40,378 bases of DNA. Origin: Donghicola tyrosinivorans (GTDB lineage Bacteria; Pseudomonadota; Alphaproteobacteria; Rhodobacterales; Rhodobacteraceae). The DNA lies in NCBI RefSeq assembly GCF_003003355.1, contig NZ_PVTQ01000025.1:1-40378 (forward strand), in the 5' to 3' direction. Under the pieces are notes generated by a model. The model did not search any database. It was given only the letters and a program-made list of their open reading frames with translations, and was not told where the DNA came from. The translations under genes and the position numbers were made by a program. Shown piece by piece: positions 8,495 through 16,709 of the stretch (the stretch's first letter is position 1; each line of letters begins with the position of its first letter).

Positions 8495-8554
8495 CTCAGA
8501 CCATAGTCTCATGACTTCTCAGAGAACCCTCAGACTCTTCCAAGACCGTTCTCA
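8495..8554 (+). promoter_or_regulatory. TCTCA direct-repeat array 2 upstream of beta-propeller gene
   Basis: CTCA-type half-sites at 8495, TCTCA at 8507 and 8517, CCTCA at 8528, a degenerate TCTTC near 8537, and TCTCA at 8550: regular 10-12 bp steps, fitting tandem OmpR-type dimers. The array ends about 45 bp before the gene start at 8602, where an activator array would be expected. Confidence 0.6.
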
Positions 8555-8601
8555 CAAACCTCGCTTAAGGTGAATGTCAGCTAAGCCTTCAAGGAATGAC
8601 C

Positions 8602-9567
8602 ATGCGTGTATCCACTCTTGCCCTGCTTGCAGCGATCACCGCGCAGCCTGTTCTGGCCGACGAAATCTGGGTGACCAACGAAAAGGACGACACCGTCAGC
8701 GTGATCGACATCGAAACGATGGAGGTCACCCACACCTATGAGACCGGCGAGCGGCCCCGTGGCATCACCTTAAGCCACGACTACAAATACCTCTACATCT
8801 GCGCATCTGACAGCGATGCGGTGCAGGTGATGGACCCCGCGACGGGCGAAATCTTGCATGATCTGCCCTCGGGCGAAGACCCAGAGCAATTCGTGCTGCA
8901 CCCCGACAACAAGCACCTCTACATCGCTAACGAAGATGACGCGATCACCACCGTGGTAGATGTGGAAAGCCGCACCGTGGTTGCCCAGATCGACGTGGGA
9001 ATCGAGCCCGAAGGCATGGCGGTCTCGCCCGATGGCAAGATCGCGATCACGACCTCCGAGACCACCAACATGGCCCATTGGATCGACACTGAGACCCAAG
9101 AGCTGTTCGCCAACACGCTGGTCGATTCCCGCCCCCGCCACGCTGAATTCGTCAAGGATGGCGCGGAAATGTGGGTCAGCGCCGAGATTGGCGGCAGTAT
9201 CTCGGTCTTTGATACGGCGACCCAAACCGAAAAGGCGAAAATCCGGTTTGAGATGCCTGACATCCACCCCGACCGCATCCAGCCGGTGGGCTTTGAACTG
9301 GGTGAAGGGGACAAGTTTGCCTATGTGGCCCTTGGCCCATCGAACCACATCGCCGTGGTGAACGCCGAGACTTATGAGGTTGAGGATTACATCCTTGTGG
9401 GCCGCCGTGTCTGGCATATGGCCTTTAACGCAGACAAATCGCGCCTTTTCACCACCAACGGGATTTCCGGCGACGTGACCGTCGTCGACGTGGAAAAGCG
9501 CAAAGCGCTCAAGACCATCAAGGTCGGCCGCTTTCCTTGGGGTGCCGCCTTCCGCCCCACCAACTGA
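8602..9567 (+). CDS. secreted YVTN beta-propeller, PQQ-dependent-catabolism-associated type
   Basis: 321 aa from the ATG at 8602, chosen because AAGGA lies 6 nt upstream; the ATG at 8596 would abut the Shine-Dalgarno. Signal peptide STLALLAAITAQPVLADE, cleaved after the ALAD-like site. The rest is seven-bladed propeller repeats of the type 'IWVTNEKDDTVSVIDIET' and 'LYIANEDDAITTVVDVES', which matches the beta-propeller family found beside PQQ-dependent alcohol dehydrogenases. Periplasmic; role in the dehydrogenase system is known only by association, and no dehydrogenase is present in this window. Two-component genes immediately upstream suggest inducible expression. Confidence 0.85.
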   Translation: MRVSTLALLAAITAQPVLADEIWVTNEKDDTVSVIDIETMEVTHTYETGERPRGITLSHDYKYLYICASDSDAVQVMDPATGEILHDLPSGEDPEQFVLHPDNKHLYIANEDDAITTVVDVESRTVVAQIDVGIEPEGMAVSPDGKIAITTSETTNMAHWIDTETQELFANTLVDSRPRHAEFVKDGAEMWVSAEIGGSISVFDTATQTEKAKIRFEMPDIHPDRIQPVGFELGEGDKFAYVALGPSNHIAVVNAETYEVEDYILVGRRVWHMAFNADKSRLFTTNGISGDVTVVDVEKRKALKTIKVGRFPWGAAFRPTN

Positions 9568-9623
9568 TTGTCGATTAAAACGGCCCGACAGAGGCCAGAC
9601 ACCATCTTAACGGGAGAGACCTT

Positions 9624-10076
9624 ATGAAAAAGTTCATCACCATGCTGGCGGTCGCCGCGCTCCTGCCCTGCGCCGCGATGGCGGACGACGACGATGATGA
9701 AGACGTACAGTTCGGCATGGCAGGCCTTTTGTCCGCCAAGAACAAACACGATCTAGAGCCCATCCAGCTGAGCGCCGGCATGCCTTTGACACAGGCCCCT
9801 TGGGTGCTGAAATCGGGCAGCTATTATGAGTTCGAAATTCAGGGCGACGGCAGTCAGGAACTGGCCTTGGTCGGCCCCGAGTTCTTCCGCGCCATCTGGA
9901 TCGACGAGATTGTCGTCGAAGGCTTGGAGATCCGCCCCTTGGGTCTTGATTCCATTGAGTTTGACGAAGCGGGTGAAATGGAAATAGGCTTCATAGCAAT
10001 CAAGCCCGGTTCCTATTACATCAAAATTCCGGGCTCCACCGGGGACTCCCAGAGATTGGAGATCACGATAGAATGA
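9624..10076 (+). CDS. small acidic periplasmic protein, unknown function
   Basis: 150 aa. Signal peptide KKFITMLAVAALLPCAAMA is followed by a striking run of Asp and Glu (about residues 22-29), then a beta-rich domain (SYYEFEIQGDGSQELAL, IGFIAIKPGSYYIKIPG) reminiscent of cupredoxin-like folds, but no Cys-His-Met copper ligand set is seen. 56 bp after the beta-propeller, so co-transcribed. The acid cluster could bind metal such as calcium. I do not recognise a named family. Confidence 0.75.
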   Translation: MKKFITMLAVAALLPCAAMADDDDDEDVQFGMAGLLSAKNKHDLEPIQLSAGMPLTQAPWVLKSGSYYEFEIQGDGSQELALVGPEFFRAIWIDEIVVEGLEIRPLGLDSIEFDEAGEMEIGFIAIKPGSYYIKIPGSTGDSQRLEITIE

Positions 10077-10426
10077 TCCTTGGGTGAATCTGAACGCGAG
10101 GGCCTATTACCCCGTGTTTCACCAAGTAATTATTGAGGGCTGACCGGTATTTGGACAGCTTTCACTCTCACGCCACTGACAGCAACGCCTGTCAGTCTGT
10201 AGATCTTGCGATCAACTCCTAGGCATGGCTGACCAAATGCACCGCGCTACCCTTTGCAGCGCGAATTTCATCTACAGCTGGCTCCCACGAGCGCGCACTC
10301 TTAACGATATCTTAACCAGTTCGCGGAACTCTCAGATTGCAATGTTTATTCTGGGAGTCTGAGATTGGGATCGGTTTCGTTTCACACATCCGCAATGTTT
10401 ACGTTTTGCTCGGGGACAGGCCGAGC

Positions 10427-10464
10427 AAGTAAGCGCCTTCAAAAGGCGAAGAAGGCGCTTACTT
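10427..10464. repeat. perfect 14-bp inverted repeat
   Basis: AAGTAAGCGCCTTC and GAAGGCGCTTACTT around a 10-nt spacer. No T-run follows, so it is not a typical intrinsic terminator; it could be an operator, a recombination site or a miniature element end. Confidence 0.6.
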
Positions 10465-10786
10465 CAGAGGGAGAATGGCATCAATTCAGTTTCGATTCCG
10501 GCCTAGTATTTGCGCGTTTGGAGGGAAAAACGCTCGCACTCCGCGTCCCACGAGAAGGGATCGACACAGCGGTTGCGCTTTCAAAGTTCGAATTTTGGCG
10601 CAAATCCCGCGTCGATTACCATCAGGAAGCTCCCTGTCCAACTGTTGCGTATATGGTTGAATTGGGCACTTCAGATAAGCGCATGCCGCGTCTCGCGATG
10701 CTGTCAACGCCGGAGTAAGATCCGGCCACGTGGCAGCGCAATATCAGGCCAGTCATGGGGGTGCGCTTGCGGCATGTAGAGACCAT

Positions 10787-10841
10787 GATTTTGGGGGCAG
10801 CGGAGGTCGGGCGTAGCCCGGCCGTAGCTGCCCCCAAAATC
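10787..10841. repeat. perfect 15-bp inverted repeat with inner hairpin
   Basis: GATTTTGGGGGCAGC and GCTGCCCCCAAAATC flank a 25-nt centre that itself contains CGGGC-GTA-GCCCG. It lies about 60 bp beyond the stop of istB, close to the expected end of the IS21 element, and could be part of it or a hotspot it inserted next to. Confidence 0.6.
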
Positions 10842-10899
10842 TCGCCCGAAGTAGCACAGTGCTGAGTGTAAGTGATCGTTGCGTTGGGGTGACAGGCCG

Positions 10900-11667
10900 T
10901 TAGGGTGTTTTCGGTTCGGCCGTGCGGGCCCTGCTTTGTGCGAGCCTGTAGCTCTCGCCATTCATCTCGAGGATGTTCACGTGGTGGGTCAGCCGGTCAA
11001 GCAGTGCGCCAGTCAGGCGTTCCGTGCCAAAGGTTGATGTCCACTCGTCGAACGGCAGGTTGCTCGTGATCATCGTGGACCCACGCTCGTAGCGTTGCGA
11101 GATCAGTTCGAAGAGGAGTTCTGCACCGGTTTTGGAGAGTGGCACGAAGCCCAACTCGTCGATGATGAGGAGCTTGACGGCGGCCAGCTGCTTTTGCAGA
11201 CGAAGCAGGCGTCGTTCGTCGCGGGCCTCCATCATCTCGTTGACCAGCGCCGCCGCCGTGGTGAAGGCAACCGACATGCCCTTCTGGCATGCAGCGAGGC
11301 CGAGCGCCAAGGAGACATGGGTCTTGCCAGTGCCACTGGGGCCGAGAGCGATGACGTTCTCGTGCCGGTCGATCCACTCGCAACGAGCCAGTTCCAACAC
11401 CTGCATCTTGTTCAGCTTGGGGATCGCCTTGAAGTCGAAGCTGTCCAGGCTCTTGGTGGCCGGGAATTTGGCGGCTTTAATCCGCCGTTCGATCATCCGC
11501 CGCTCACGGTCGATCAGTTCCATCTCGACCAGCCGCGCCAGGAACTGCACATGATCCAATCCCTCGGCAGCGCATTGAAGCGCAACCTTCTCGTATTCCC
11601 GCAAGAATGTCGGCAGCTTCAATGTCTTCAGATGGTGGGCAAGCAGGATCTTTGGGGCCTCGGTCAT
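10900..11667 (-). CDS. istB: IstB-like ATP-binding transposition helper
   Basis: 255 aa, full length for the family. AAA+ P-loop in ALGPSGTGKTHVSLALGLAA, Walker B LLIIDELGFVPL, and a later sensor region with TSNLPFDEW. IstB loads onto target DNA and directs IstA to it. ATG overlaps the istA stop (ATGA). Intact. Confidence 0.95.
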   Translation of the reverse strand: MTEAPKILLAHHLKTLKLPTFLREYEKVALQCAAEGLDHVQFLARLVEMELIDRERRMIERRIKAAKFPATKSLDSFDFKAIPKLNKMQVLELARCEWIDRHENVIALGPSGTGKTHVSLALGLAACQKGMSVAFTTAAALVNEMMEARDERRLLRLQKQLAAVKLLIIDELGFVPLSKTGAELLFELISQRYERGSTMITSNLPFDEWTSTFGTERLTGALLDRLTHHVNILEMNGESYRLAQSRARTAEPKTP

Positions 11668-13151
11668 GCGGCATCCTCCGACAGCAGCGACATGTAGCTT
11701 GCCGTGGATGTTGTCCCGACCTCGGCGCGCGGCAGGTAAGGGTAGATATCAAGGTCGAGCTTGGGCGGTCTCTTCTCGACCTGGCAGAGCACGAGATGCT
11801 TTACTGCGTCAAAGCCCACAGCACCAAGGCGCAAGGCCTGTTTGATGGCCGCGTGCAGGTCGTCGATGTCGAATGTCTCCAGCAGGCGCAGAACCTGGAC
11901 ATATTCCCGGCGTCCAGCCTTGAGCATCCGCGCCTCCATCAGGCGGCGTAGGGTCGCGAACTCCGGTGGCAGGTCCCATTCTGCCAAGGGTGCCGCCTGA
12001 TCCAGGGCATTGATCTTGCGCTCGATGAGCGGAAGGTAGTGGACCGGGTCGAAGACCATGTCCTCGCGATCGTAGCAGCGCGGATGGCGAGCGATAACTT
12101 CACCTCCACAGCCGATCACGACGTTGTCGACATACCCGCGGATCCACACGTCGCGATGGCCGTATGCCACGGGCACCGAGTAATCGTTGGTCTTGTAGCG
12201 CACCAAGGCCTGGGAACTGACCCGCCCGGTAGCCTGATCACAGGCTTCAAACGGCGCCGCCGGCATGTCGATCATCGCGGCCAGATCTCGCGCGAGGCGG
12301 TCTCCTATGGTCTCCGAATGCCCCCGCAGGACATCCGCCCGTCGCCTGCGGCACTGCTCTTCCAGGGAGGCGTTGAACGCCTCCCAACTCGGGAATCGCG
12401 GGACAGGCACCATAAAGTTGCGGCGGGAATAGCCGACCAGCCCTTCCACGTTGCCTTTGTCATTGCCCTTGCCGGGGCGACCGTAGCGATCGCGAAACAG
12501 GTAATGCGACAGGAACCCGCTGAAGAGCGTGGCACGCTGACGTGTGCCGTCAGATAGGATCTTTGCGACCAGACAGCGGTCGTTGTCGTAGAGAACCGAT
12601 ACCGGCACCCTGCCGAAAAAGGCGAAGGCGTGGACGTGGCCGTCGACCCAGGCTTCCGCCGTCGCCGCCGGATATGCACGCACGTAGCAGGCGTCGCTGT
12701 GCGGCAAATCCATGCAGAAGAAATGCGCCTTCTGTTCCACGCCGTCTATGATGACCACCGCCTCACCGAAGTCAGCTTGCGCATGACCGGGTGGATGCGC
12801 CAAAGGCACGAACATCTCGCGGACACGCCGCTCGCGCTCGCGAATATAATCCTTCACGATCGTGTAGCCGCCGGTGAACCCATGCTCGTCGCGAAGCCGC
12901 TCAAAAACGCGCTTCGCCGTGTGGCGCTGCTTGCGATGGACCTCGCGGTCCCCCTCAAGCCAGTTGTCGATGATCTCGGTGAAGCCATCCAGCTTGGGAC
13001 GCTTCACAGGCGCTGTGCGGCGGTATCCAGGCGGCGTCGAGAACGCCATCATCTTGGCTACAGTGTCGCGCGAGACGTTGAAATGACGCGCAGCTTCGCG
13101 CTGGCTCATGCCCTCGGCACAGGCCAGCCTAACCTTCCGATACAAGTCCAC
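11664..13151 (-). CDS. istA: IS21-family transposase IstA
   Basis: 495 aa from a GTG at 13151. N-terminal HTH (GMSQREAARHFNVSRDTVAKM), then an RNase H-fold DDE core: QADFGEAVVIIDG, VLYDNDRC and DKGNVEGLVGYSRR give the D, D and E residues. The C-terminal part is beta-rich. Intact and coupled to istB; the element may be active. Confidence 0.95.
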   Translation of the reverse strand: MDLYRKVRLACAEGMSQREAARHFNVSRDTVAKMMAFSTPPGYRRTAPVKRPKLDGFTEIIDNWLEGDREVHRKQRHTAKRVFERLRDEHGFTGGYTIVKDYIRERERRVREMFVPLAHPPGHAQADFGEAVVIIDGVEQKAHFFCMDLPHSDACYVRAYPAATAEAWVDGHVHAFAFFGRVPVSVLYDNDRCLVAKILSDGTRQRATLFSGFLSHYLFRDRYGRPGKGNDKGNVEGLVGYSRRNFMVPVPRFPSWEAFNASLEEQCRRRRADVLRGHSETIGDRLARDLAAMIDMPAAPFEACDQATGRVSSQALVRYKTNDYSVPVAYGHRDVWIRGYVDNVVIGCGGEVIARHPRCYDREDMVFDPVHYLPLIERKINALDQAAPLAEWDLPPEFATLRRLMEARMLKAGRREYVQVLRLLETFDIDDLHAAIKQALRLGAVGFDAVKHLVLCQVEKRPPKLDLDIYPYLPRAEVGTTSTASYMSLLSEDAA

Positions 13152-13530
13152 AGTGAAAATCCTCCCAGCCTCCCTGCAAACAGAAAGACTTCAAGGTGGA
13201 CGACTTTTACGCCGCCCGCAGCAGGATCATCCCGCCGCTAACGTGGCCGACTTTCTCACCGCCGTTCTCACTGATGGTGGGTCACTCGGAATCCATGGTG
13301 GTCGAACACCGCGAGATGTTCCAAATCCGCCCAAGCATCTTCCGCAAGATGTGATGGGGCGGAGACCTCAAAGGCAGAGTTTCACACAGAATGTAGGAAA
13401 CCTAGGATACTTCACCCTCCCATTGAAGCACGCTCAGGCAAACAGGCTGAAAAAGTTCCAAGGTAACGGAACTTTAAATGCAACTACGGAGTTCGAAAAG
13501 CGCATCTAGTGTCTGTGATAGGGATTTTTG

Positions 13531-13884
13531 GTGAATATTCTGATAGTCGAGGACGAAGCGCTTATTGCGATGGACTTGGTAGACATCGTTGAATGCGCTG
13601 GACATGCTGTAGTTGGACCTGGGCACTCTGCCACAACTGGCGAACAGCTCGCGCGACTTGAACAGATCGATTTCGCTCTTCTCGATATCAATCTTGGTCG
13701 GGGTCAGACCACTGAAAGAGTCGCAGCTCGCCTTGCTGAGCGAGGGATACCATTCGTTTTTCTGTCATCTTATTCACCAGACGCCGTAAAGTTCACCAAA
13801 AATCATCAAATTCTGTCAAAGCCCTATACAGAACAAATGATTCTTGACTGCCTTGTGCGTGCAAAATGTGAGAACGAGACGTGA
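13531..13884 (+). CDS. orphan single-domain response regulator, copy 1
   Basis: 117 aa from GTG 13531 (MNILIVEDEA), chosen because the paralogue at 24292-24633 starts at the same point; a TTG lies one codon earlier. Receiver only: acidic pocket VEDE, phosphoacceptor D52 in FALLDINL, and the lysine in LSKPYT. It has no output domain, so it presumably acts through protein contacts. Ancestrally it converged on the 110-aa gene now beyond the IS66 insertion (1-nt gap between stops). Upstream it shares with copy 2 a conserved degraded frame. No cognate kinase is adjacent. Confidence 0.9.
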   Translation: MNILIVEDEALIAMDLVDIVECAGHAVVGPGHSATTGEQLARLEQIDFALLDINLGRGQTTERVAARLAERGIPFVFLSSYSPDAVKFTKNHQILSKPYTEQMILDCLVRAKCENET

Positions 13885-13893
13885 GTTAAGACG

Positions 13894-13901
13894 GTTTACT
13901 C
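13894..13901. repeat. left target-site duplication of IS66 element
   Basis: GTTTACTC, identical to 16725-16732. An 8-bp duplication is the IS66 norm, and the match is perfect, so the insertion is fairly recent. Confidence 0.92.
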
Positions 13902-13947
13902 GTAACCGCCCGATTGGCACCGCCTGCCTGAAGTTGGGTTGATCGTT

Positions 13948-13987
13948 TAAGACACGTGCATAACGACGTCGTTAATGACGTGTCTTA
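13948..13987. promoter_or_regulatory. 40-bp dyad upstream of tnpA
   Basis: Outer arms TAAGACACGT/ACGTGTCTTA and a central palindrome AACGACGTCGTT lie just before tnpA. It may be the operator of the transposase promoter or a hairpin limiting translation of read-through transcripts. Confidence 0.5.
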
Positions 13988-14000
13988 TGCGAGGTTTTCG

Positions 14001-14384
14001 ATGCGGGGCGATATTCTTGGGGCCGAGCGGCGTCGGCGGTGGCGTGATGAAGACAAGCTTGCGATCGTGACGGCTGTGGGTGTTGACGGAGCCTCTGTTA
14101 CGCAAGTTGCGCAGCGCCACGACATCACGCGTCAGCAAATCTATACATGGCGGCACGAGCTTAGAAAGAAGGGGCTACTGTCAGCGGCTTGTGATACTTT
14201 GTTCCTGCCTGTCGAATTGGAGCTGCAAGAGGCTTTGCCCATTGCGGCTGAGCCGAATGTGGATCGCCGGCTGCCCCGCTCTTTGGTGGAACTGCAATTG
14301 GCGAATGGCCGCTGCCTGCGTTTTGATCCTTTGATCGAACCGGCCTCACTGATGCGGGTGATCCAGACTGTGGAGGCCGCATGA
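14001..14384 (+). CDS. tnpA: IS66 TnpA (HTH accessory protein)
   Basis: 127 aa from ATG 14001 (MRGDILGAERRRRWRDEDK), the usual N-terminus of IS66 TnpA; a GTG at 13956 in the same frame lies within the dyad. HTH: ASVTQVAQRHDITRQQIYTWR. Overlaps tnpB by 4 bp. Confidence 0.9.
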   Translation: MRGDILGAERRRRWRDEDKLAIVTAVGVDGASVTQVAQRHDITRQQIYTWRHELRKKGLLSAACDTLFLPVELELQEALPIAAEPNVDRRLPRSLVELQLANGRCLRFDPLIEPASLMRVIQTVEAA

Positions 14385-14728
14385 TCGGGCCTGGCACCGG
14401 CGTGCGGGTATATCTGGCCTGCGGCATCACCGATATGCGCAAGGGGATCGACGGGTTGGCCGCGCTTGCGCAGGACCATCTGCGTCAGAAGCCGACAGGG
14501 GGCGCGGTCTTTGCTTTCCGCGGGCGACGTGGCGACAGGTTGAAGCTGCTCTTTTGGGACGGACAGGGATTTTGCCTGTATTACAAAGTCCTCGAACGTG
14601 GCCGTTTCCCGTGGCCAAACTCGGGCGATGGAGCGGTACGGTTGACCTCGGCGCAGCTTGCGATGCTGTGGGAGGGAATAGACTGGCGGCGCCCTGATTG
14701 GGGTGCGCCACCGGCGCGCGTTGGCTGA
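14381..14728 (+). CDS. tnpB: IS66 TnpB
   Basis: 115 aa, full length. Recognised by GVRVYLACGITDMRKGIDGL and FRGRRGDRLKLLFWDGQGF, and RFPWP near the C-terminus. Needed together with TnpA and TnpC for IS66 transposition; its biochemical role is unclear. ATGA overlap with tnpA. Confidence 0.95.
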   Translation: MIGPGTGVRVYLACGITDMRKGIDGLAALAQDHLRQKPTGGAVFAFRGRRGDRLKLLFWDGQGFCLYYKVLERGRFPWPNSGDGAVRLTSAQLAMLWEGIDWRRPDWGAPPARVG

Positions 14729-14790
14729 ATATTCCCTTTGGAACGCTTTGTTTTTATGGCGATTATTAACGCCCTATGGTAGTCAGGTGC

Positions 14791-16413
14791 ATGTCGAATG
14801 CACCCGCAACTCTCCCTGATGATCCCGCGCTTTTGAAGGCGATGATCGCTGCTTTGCAGACAGAGAATGCGCGGATGTCGGCAACGCTGCGCGCCCATGA
14901 CCAGCTGATCCAGACCCTGCGGCTGCGCATCGCCAAGCTCAAGAAACAGGTCTTTGGCAAATCCTCCGAGAAGATCGAGCGCGAGATTATGCAGCTGGAA
15001 CTGGCGCTCGAGGATCTGCTGATTGCAGCGTCCGAAGGTGGCAGTCTGGAACCGCAAGCCGATCCGGACGACGGACCGATCGAACCCATCAATGACAGCG
15101 ACCCGCGCCCATCCCGTCGGCGCCCCCGTGTCTCGGACAGTACGCCGCGGGAACGGCGTGAACTTGATCCGGGCAGGTGCTGCCCCGATTGCGGCGGGGA
15201 GCTGCGCTTCGTCGGTGAAGACATCAGCGAGATGCTGGACATGATCGCGGCCCAGTTGAAGGTCGTGCAGATTGCCCGTCCCAAGAAGTCCTGCCGCCAG
15301 TGCGAGCGCATGGTCCAGGTGCCAGCCCCCAGCCGCCCGATCCCGGGCAGCATGGCTGGTGCGAGCCTCTTGGCCTATATTCTGGTCTCGAAGTACGACG
15401 ACCACCTACCGCTTTATCGCCAGCACGAGATCTTTGCCCGCATGGGCGCAGATATCCCCGACAGCACCTTGGTGGACTGGTGTGGCCGGGCGATGAAGGT
15501 TCTGGCCCCGCTCATCGAACGGATCGAGGCCGATATCATGGCCAGCGATCTTCTTCATGCCGACGACACGCCGATCCGCGTTCTGGACCGCGGCCGGGCA
15601 GACAAGGGGCTTGGCAAAGGCGTCAAGAAGGGGCGCATCTGGACCTATGTCCGCGATCAGCGCCCTTGGTCCGGCTCTGCCCCGCCCGGTGCTGTCTACA
15701 GATTTGCCCCGGACTGGAAAGAAGAACACGTCCAGACCCATCTGGCCAACACCCGCGGCATACTGCAGGCGGATGGCTACAAGGGCTATGCCAAGCTCTA
15801 TGAACCGGACCCGGGCGGCACTGCACGGTTGCAAGAGGCGTCCTGTTGGGCCCATTGGCGGCGGGATTTCCACGATGTCTGGGAAAAGACTAAATCCACC
15901 ATCGCCCGCGAGGCGCTGGACCGGATCGGTGCCCTCTATGACATCGAGCGCGCCATTAACGGCCAGCCTGCCGAGGTCCGTCTGGCAGCTAGGCAGGCCC
16001 AAAGCGCAACCCATGTTGCTGCGTTCTTCGACTGGTCAGAGCAACAGCTCTGCGCACTCCCGGGCAAGAGCGATCTGGCCAAAGCTTTCCGTTACGGCCT
16101 TAGCCGTCGTGCATCTCTCAGCCTGTTCCTGATGGACGGTCGCGTGGCTATCGACAACAATCCGGCCGAGCGCGCCCTCAGACCCATTGGGGTTGGCCGA
16201 CGCAATTGGCTCTTTGCCGGTGCGGAAACAGGCGCAGAAACCCTAGCCCGCGCTATGACCGTCATCGAGACTGCCAAACTGAACGGCCTTGATCCACAAG
16301 CCTACCTCTCGGACATCCTCGCCCGTATCAACGATCACAAGATCAATCGTCTTGATGACCTGCTGCCATGGAACTGGTCCCCGCTTCCTGAAACGCAACC
16401 CGAGGCCGCCTGA
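14791..16413 (+). CDS. tnpC: IS66 transposase TnpC
   Basis: 540 aa from ATG 14791; an in-frame ATG at 14776 is less likely. N-terminal leucine-zipper-like coiled coil, a zinc-binding CCPDCGGELR with a later CRQCERM, then the DDE transposase core (LLHADDTPIRV with the first D, QADGYKGYAKLY, and NNPAERALRPI with the E). C-terminus ends WNWSPLPETQPEAA, a sequence that recurs in the remnant at 39.9 kb. Intact. Confidence 0.95.
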   Translation: MSNAPATLPDDPALLKAMIAALQTENARMSATLRAHDQLIQTLRLRIAKLKKQVFGKSSEKIEREIMQLELALEDLLIAASEGGSLEPQADPDDGPIEPINDSDPRPSRRRPRVSDSTPRERRELDPGRCCPDCGGELRFVGEDISEMLDMIAAQLKVVQIARPKKSCRQCERMVQVPAPSRPIPGSMAGASLLAYILVSKYDDHLPLYRQHEIFARMGADIPDSTLVDWCGRAMKVLAPLIERIEADIMASDLLHADDTPIRVLDRGRADKGLGKGVKKGRIWTYVRDQRPWSGSAPPGAVYRFAPDWKEEHVQTHLANTRGILQADGYKGYAKLYEPDPGGTARLQEASCWAHWRRDFHDVWEKTKSTIAREALDRIGALYDIERAINGQPAEVRLAARQAQSATHVAAFFDWSEQQLCALPGKSDLAKAFRYGLSRRASLSLFLMDGRVAIDNNPAERALRPIGVGRRNWLFAGAETGAETLARAMTVIETAKLNGLDPQAYLSDILARINDHKINRLDDLLPWNWSPLPETQPEAA

Positions 16414-16709
16414 TGGCTACCATCACCCATGTCAGCACCCTCGATTACGTTGCCAAAATGCTTGGTGAAGATCCCGAGCTTCTCGAAGCTATCGTCTGCA
16501 ACGACGACAATTTGAGCTACGGCGCGATCATCAGCGTCTACATGGGCACTGATGACAGCATCACCGCCTTGACCGACGATGGCATCGACGAGCTAAAGGA
16601 CATGCTCAGAGACGCGCGGAGCACACCCGAAACCTGGCACGACTTCCTTGACGACTTCGTCGATGACGCAGAACTCGTCGCCCGCATCAAGGCCCAATCA
16701 CCGCGGTAG
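16413..16709 (+). CDS. IS66 passenger small protein, copy 1
   Basis: 98 aa, start overlaps the tnpC stop (TGATG). Small acidic protein beginning MATITHVSTLDYV, with NLSYGAIISVY and STPETWHDFLDDF. A near-identical copy remains in the IS66 remnant at 39608-39904, so it is part of the element rather than host sequence. Function unknown. Confidence 0.85.
   Translation: MATITHVSTLDYVAKMLGEDPELLEAIVCNDDNLSYGAIISVYMGTDDSITALTDDGIDELKDMLRDARSTPETWHDFLDDFVDDAELVARIKAQSPR

Larger units (their letters stand above)
10077..10899. other. non-coding or degraded stretch with three perfect hairpins
   Basis: A frame of 117 codons (10365-10718, plus) is open but resembles nothing I know and contains a 14-bp perfect hairpin, so I do not call it a gene. 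A further dyad ACTGACAG/CTGTCAGT lies at 10175-10196. The stretch separates the propeller operon from the IS21 element and may hold the terminator of the former. Confidence 0.35.
10860..13290 (-). mobile_element. IS21-family insertion sequence (ends approximate)
   Basis: Contains istA and istB in the usual order with a 4-bp overlap, on the minus strand. Upstream of istA two direct repeats with core CGACTTT (13198-13212 and 13247-13256) match the iterated subterminal repeats that IS21 elements carry. I could not fix the exact terminal dinucleotides or a target duplication by eye, so the borders are estimates. Confidence 0.6.

Noticed and set aside
10365-10718. 117-codon open frame on the plus strand
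   Set aside because: No family likeness, no good ribosome site, and a 14-bp perfect hairpin lies within it.
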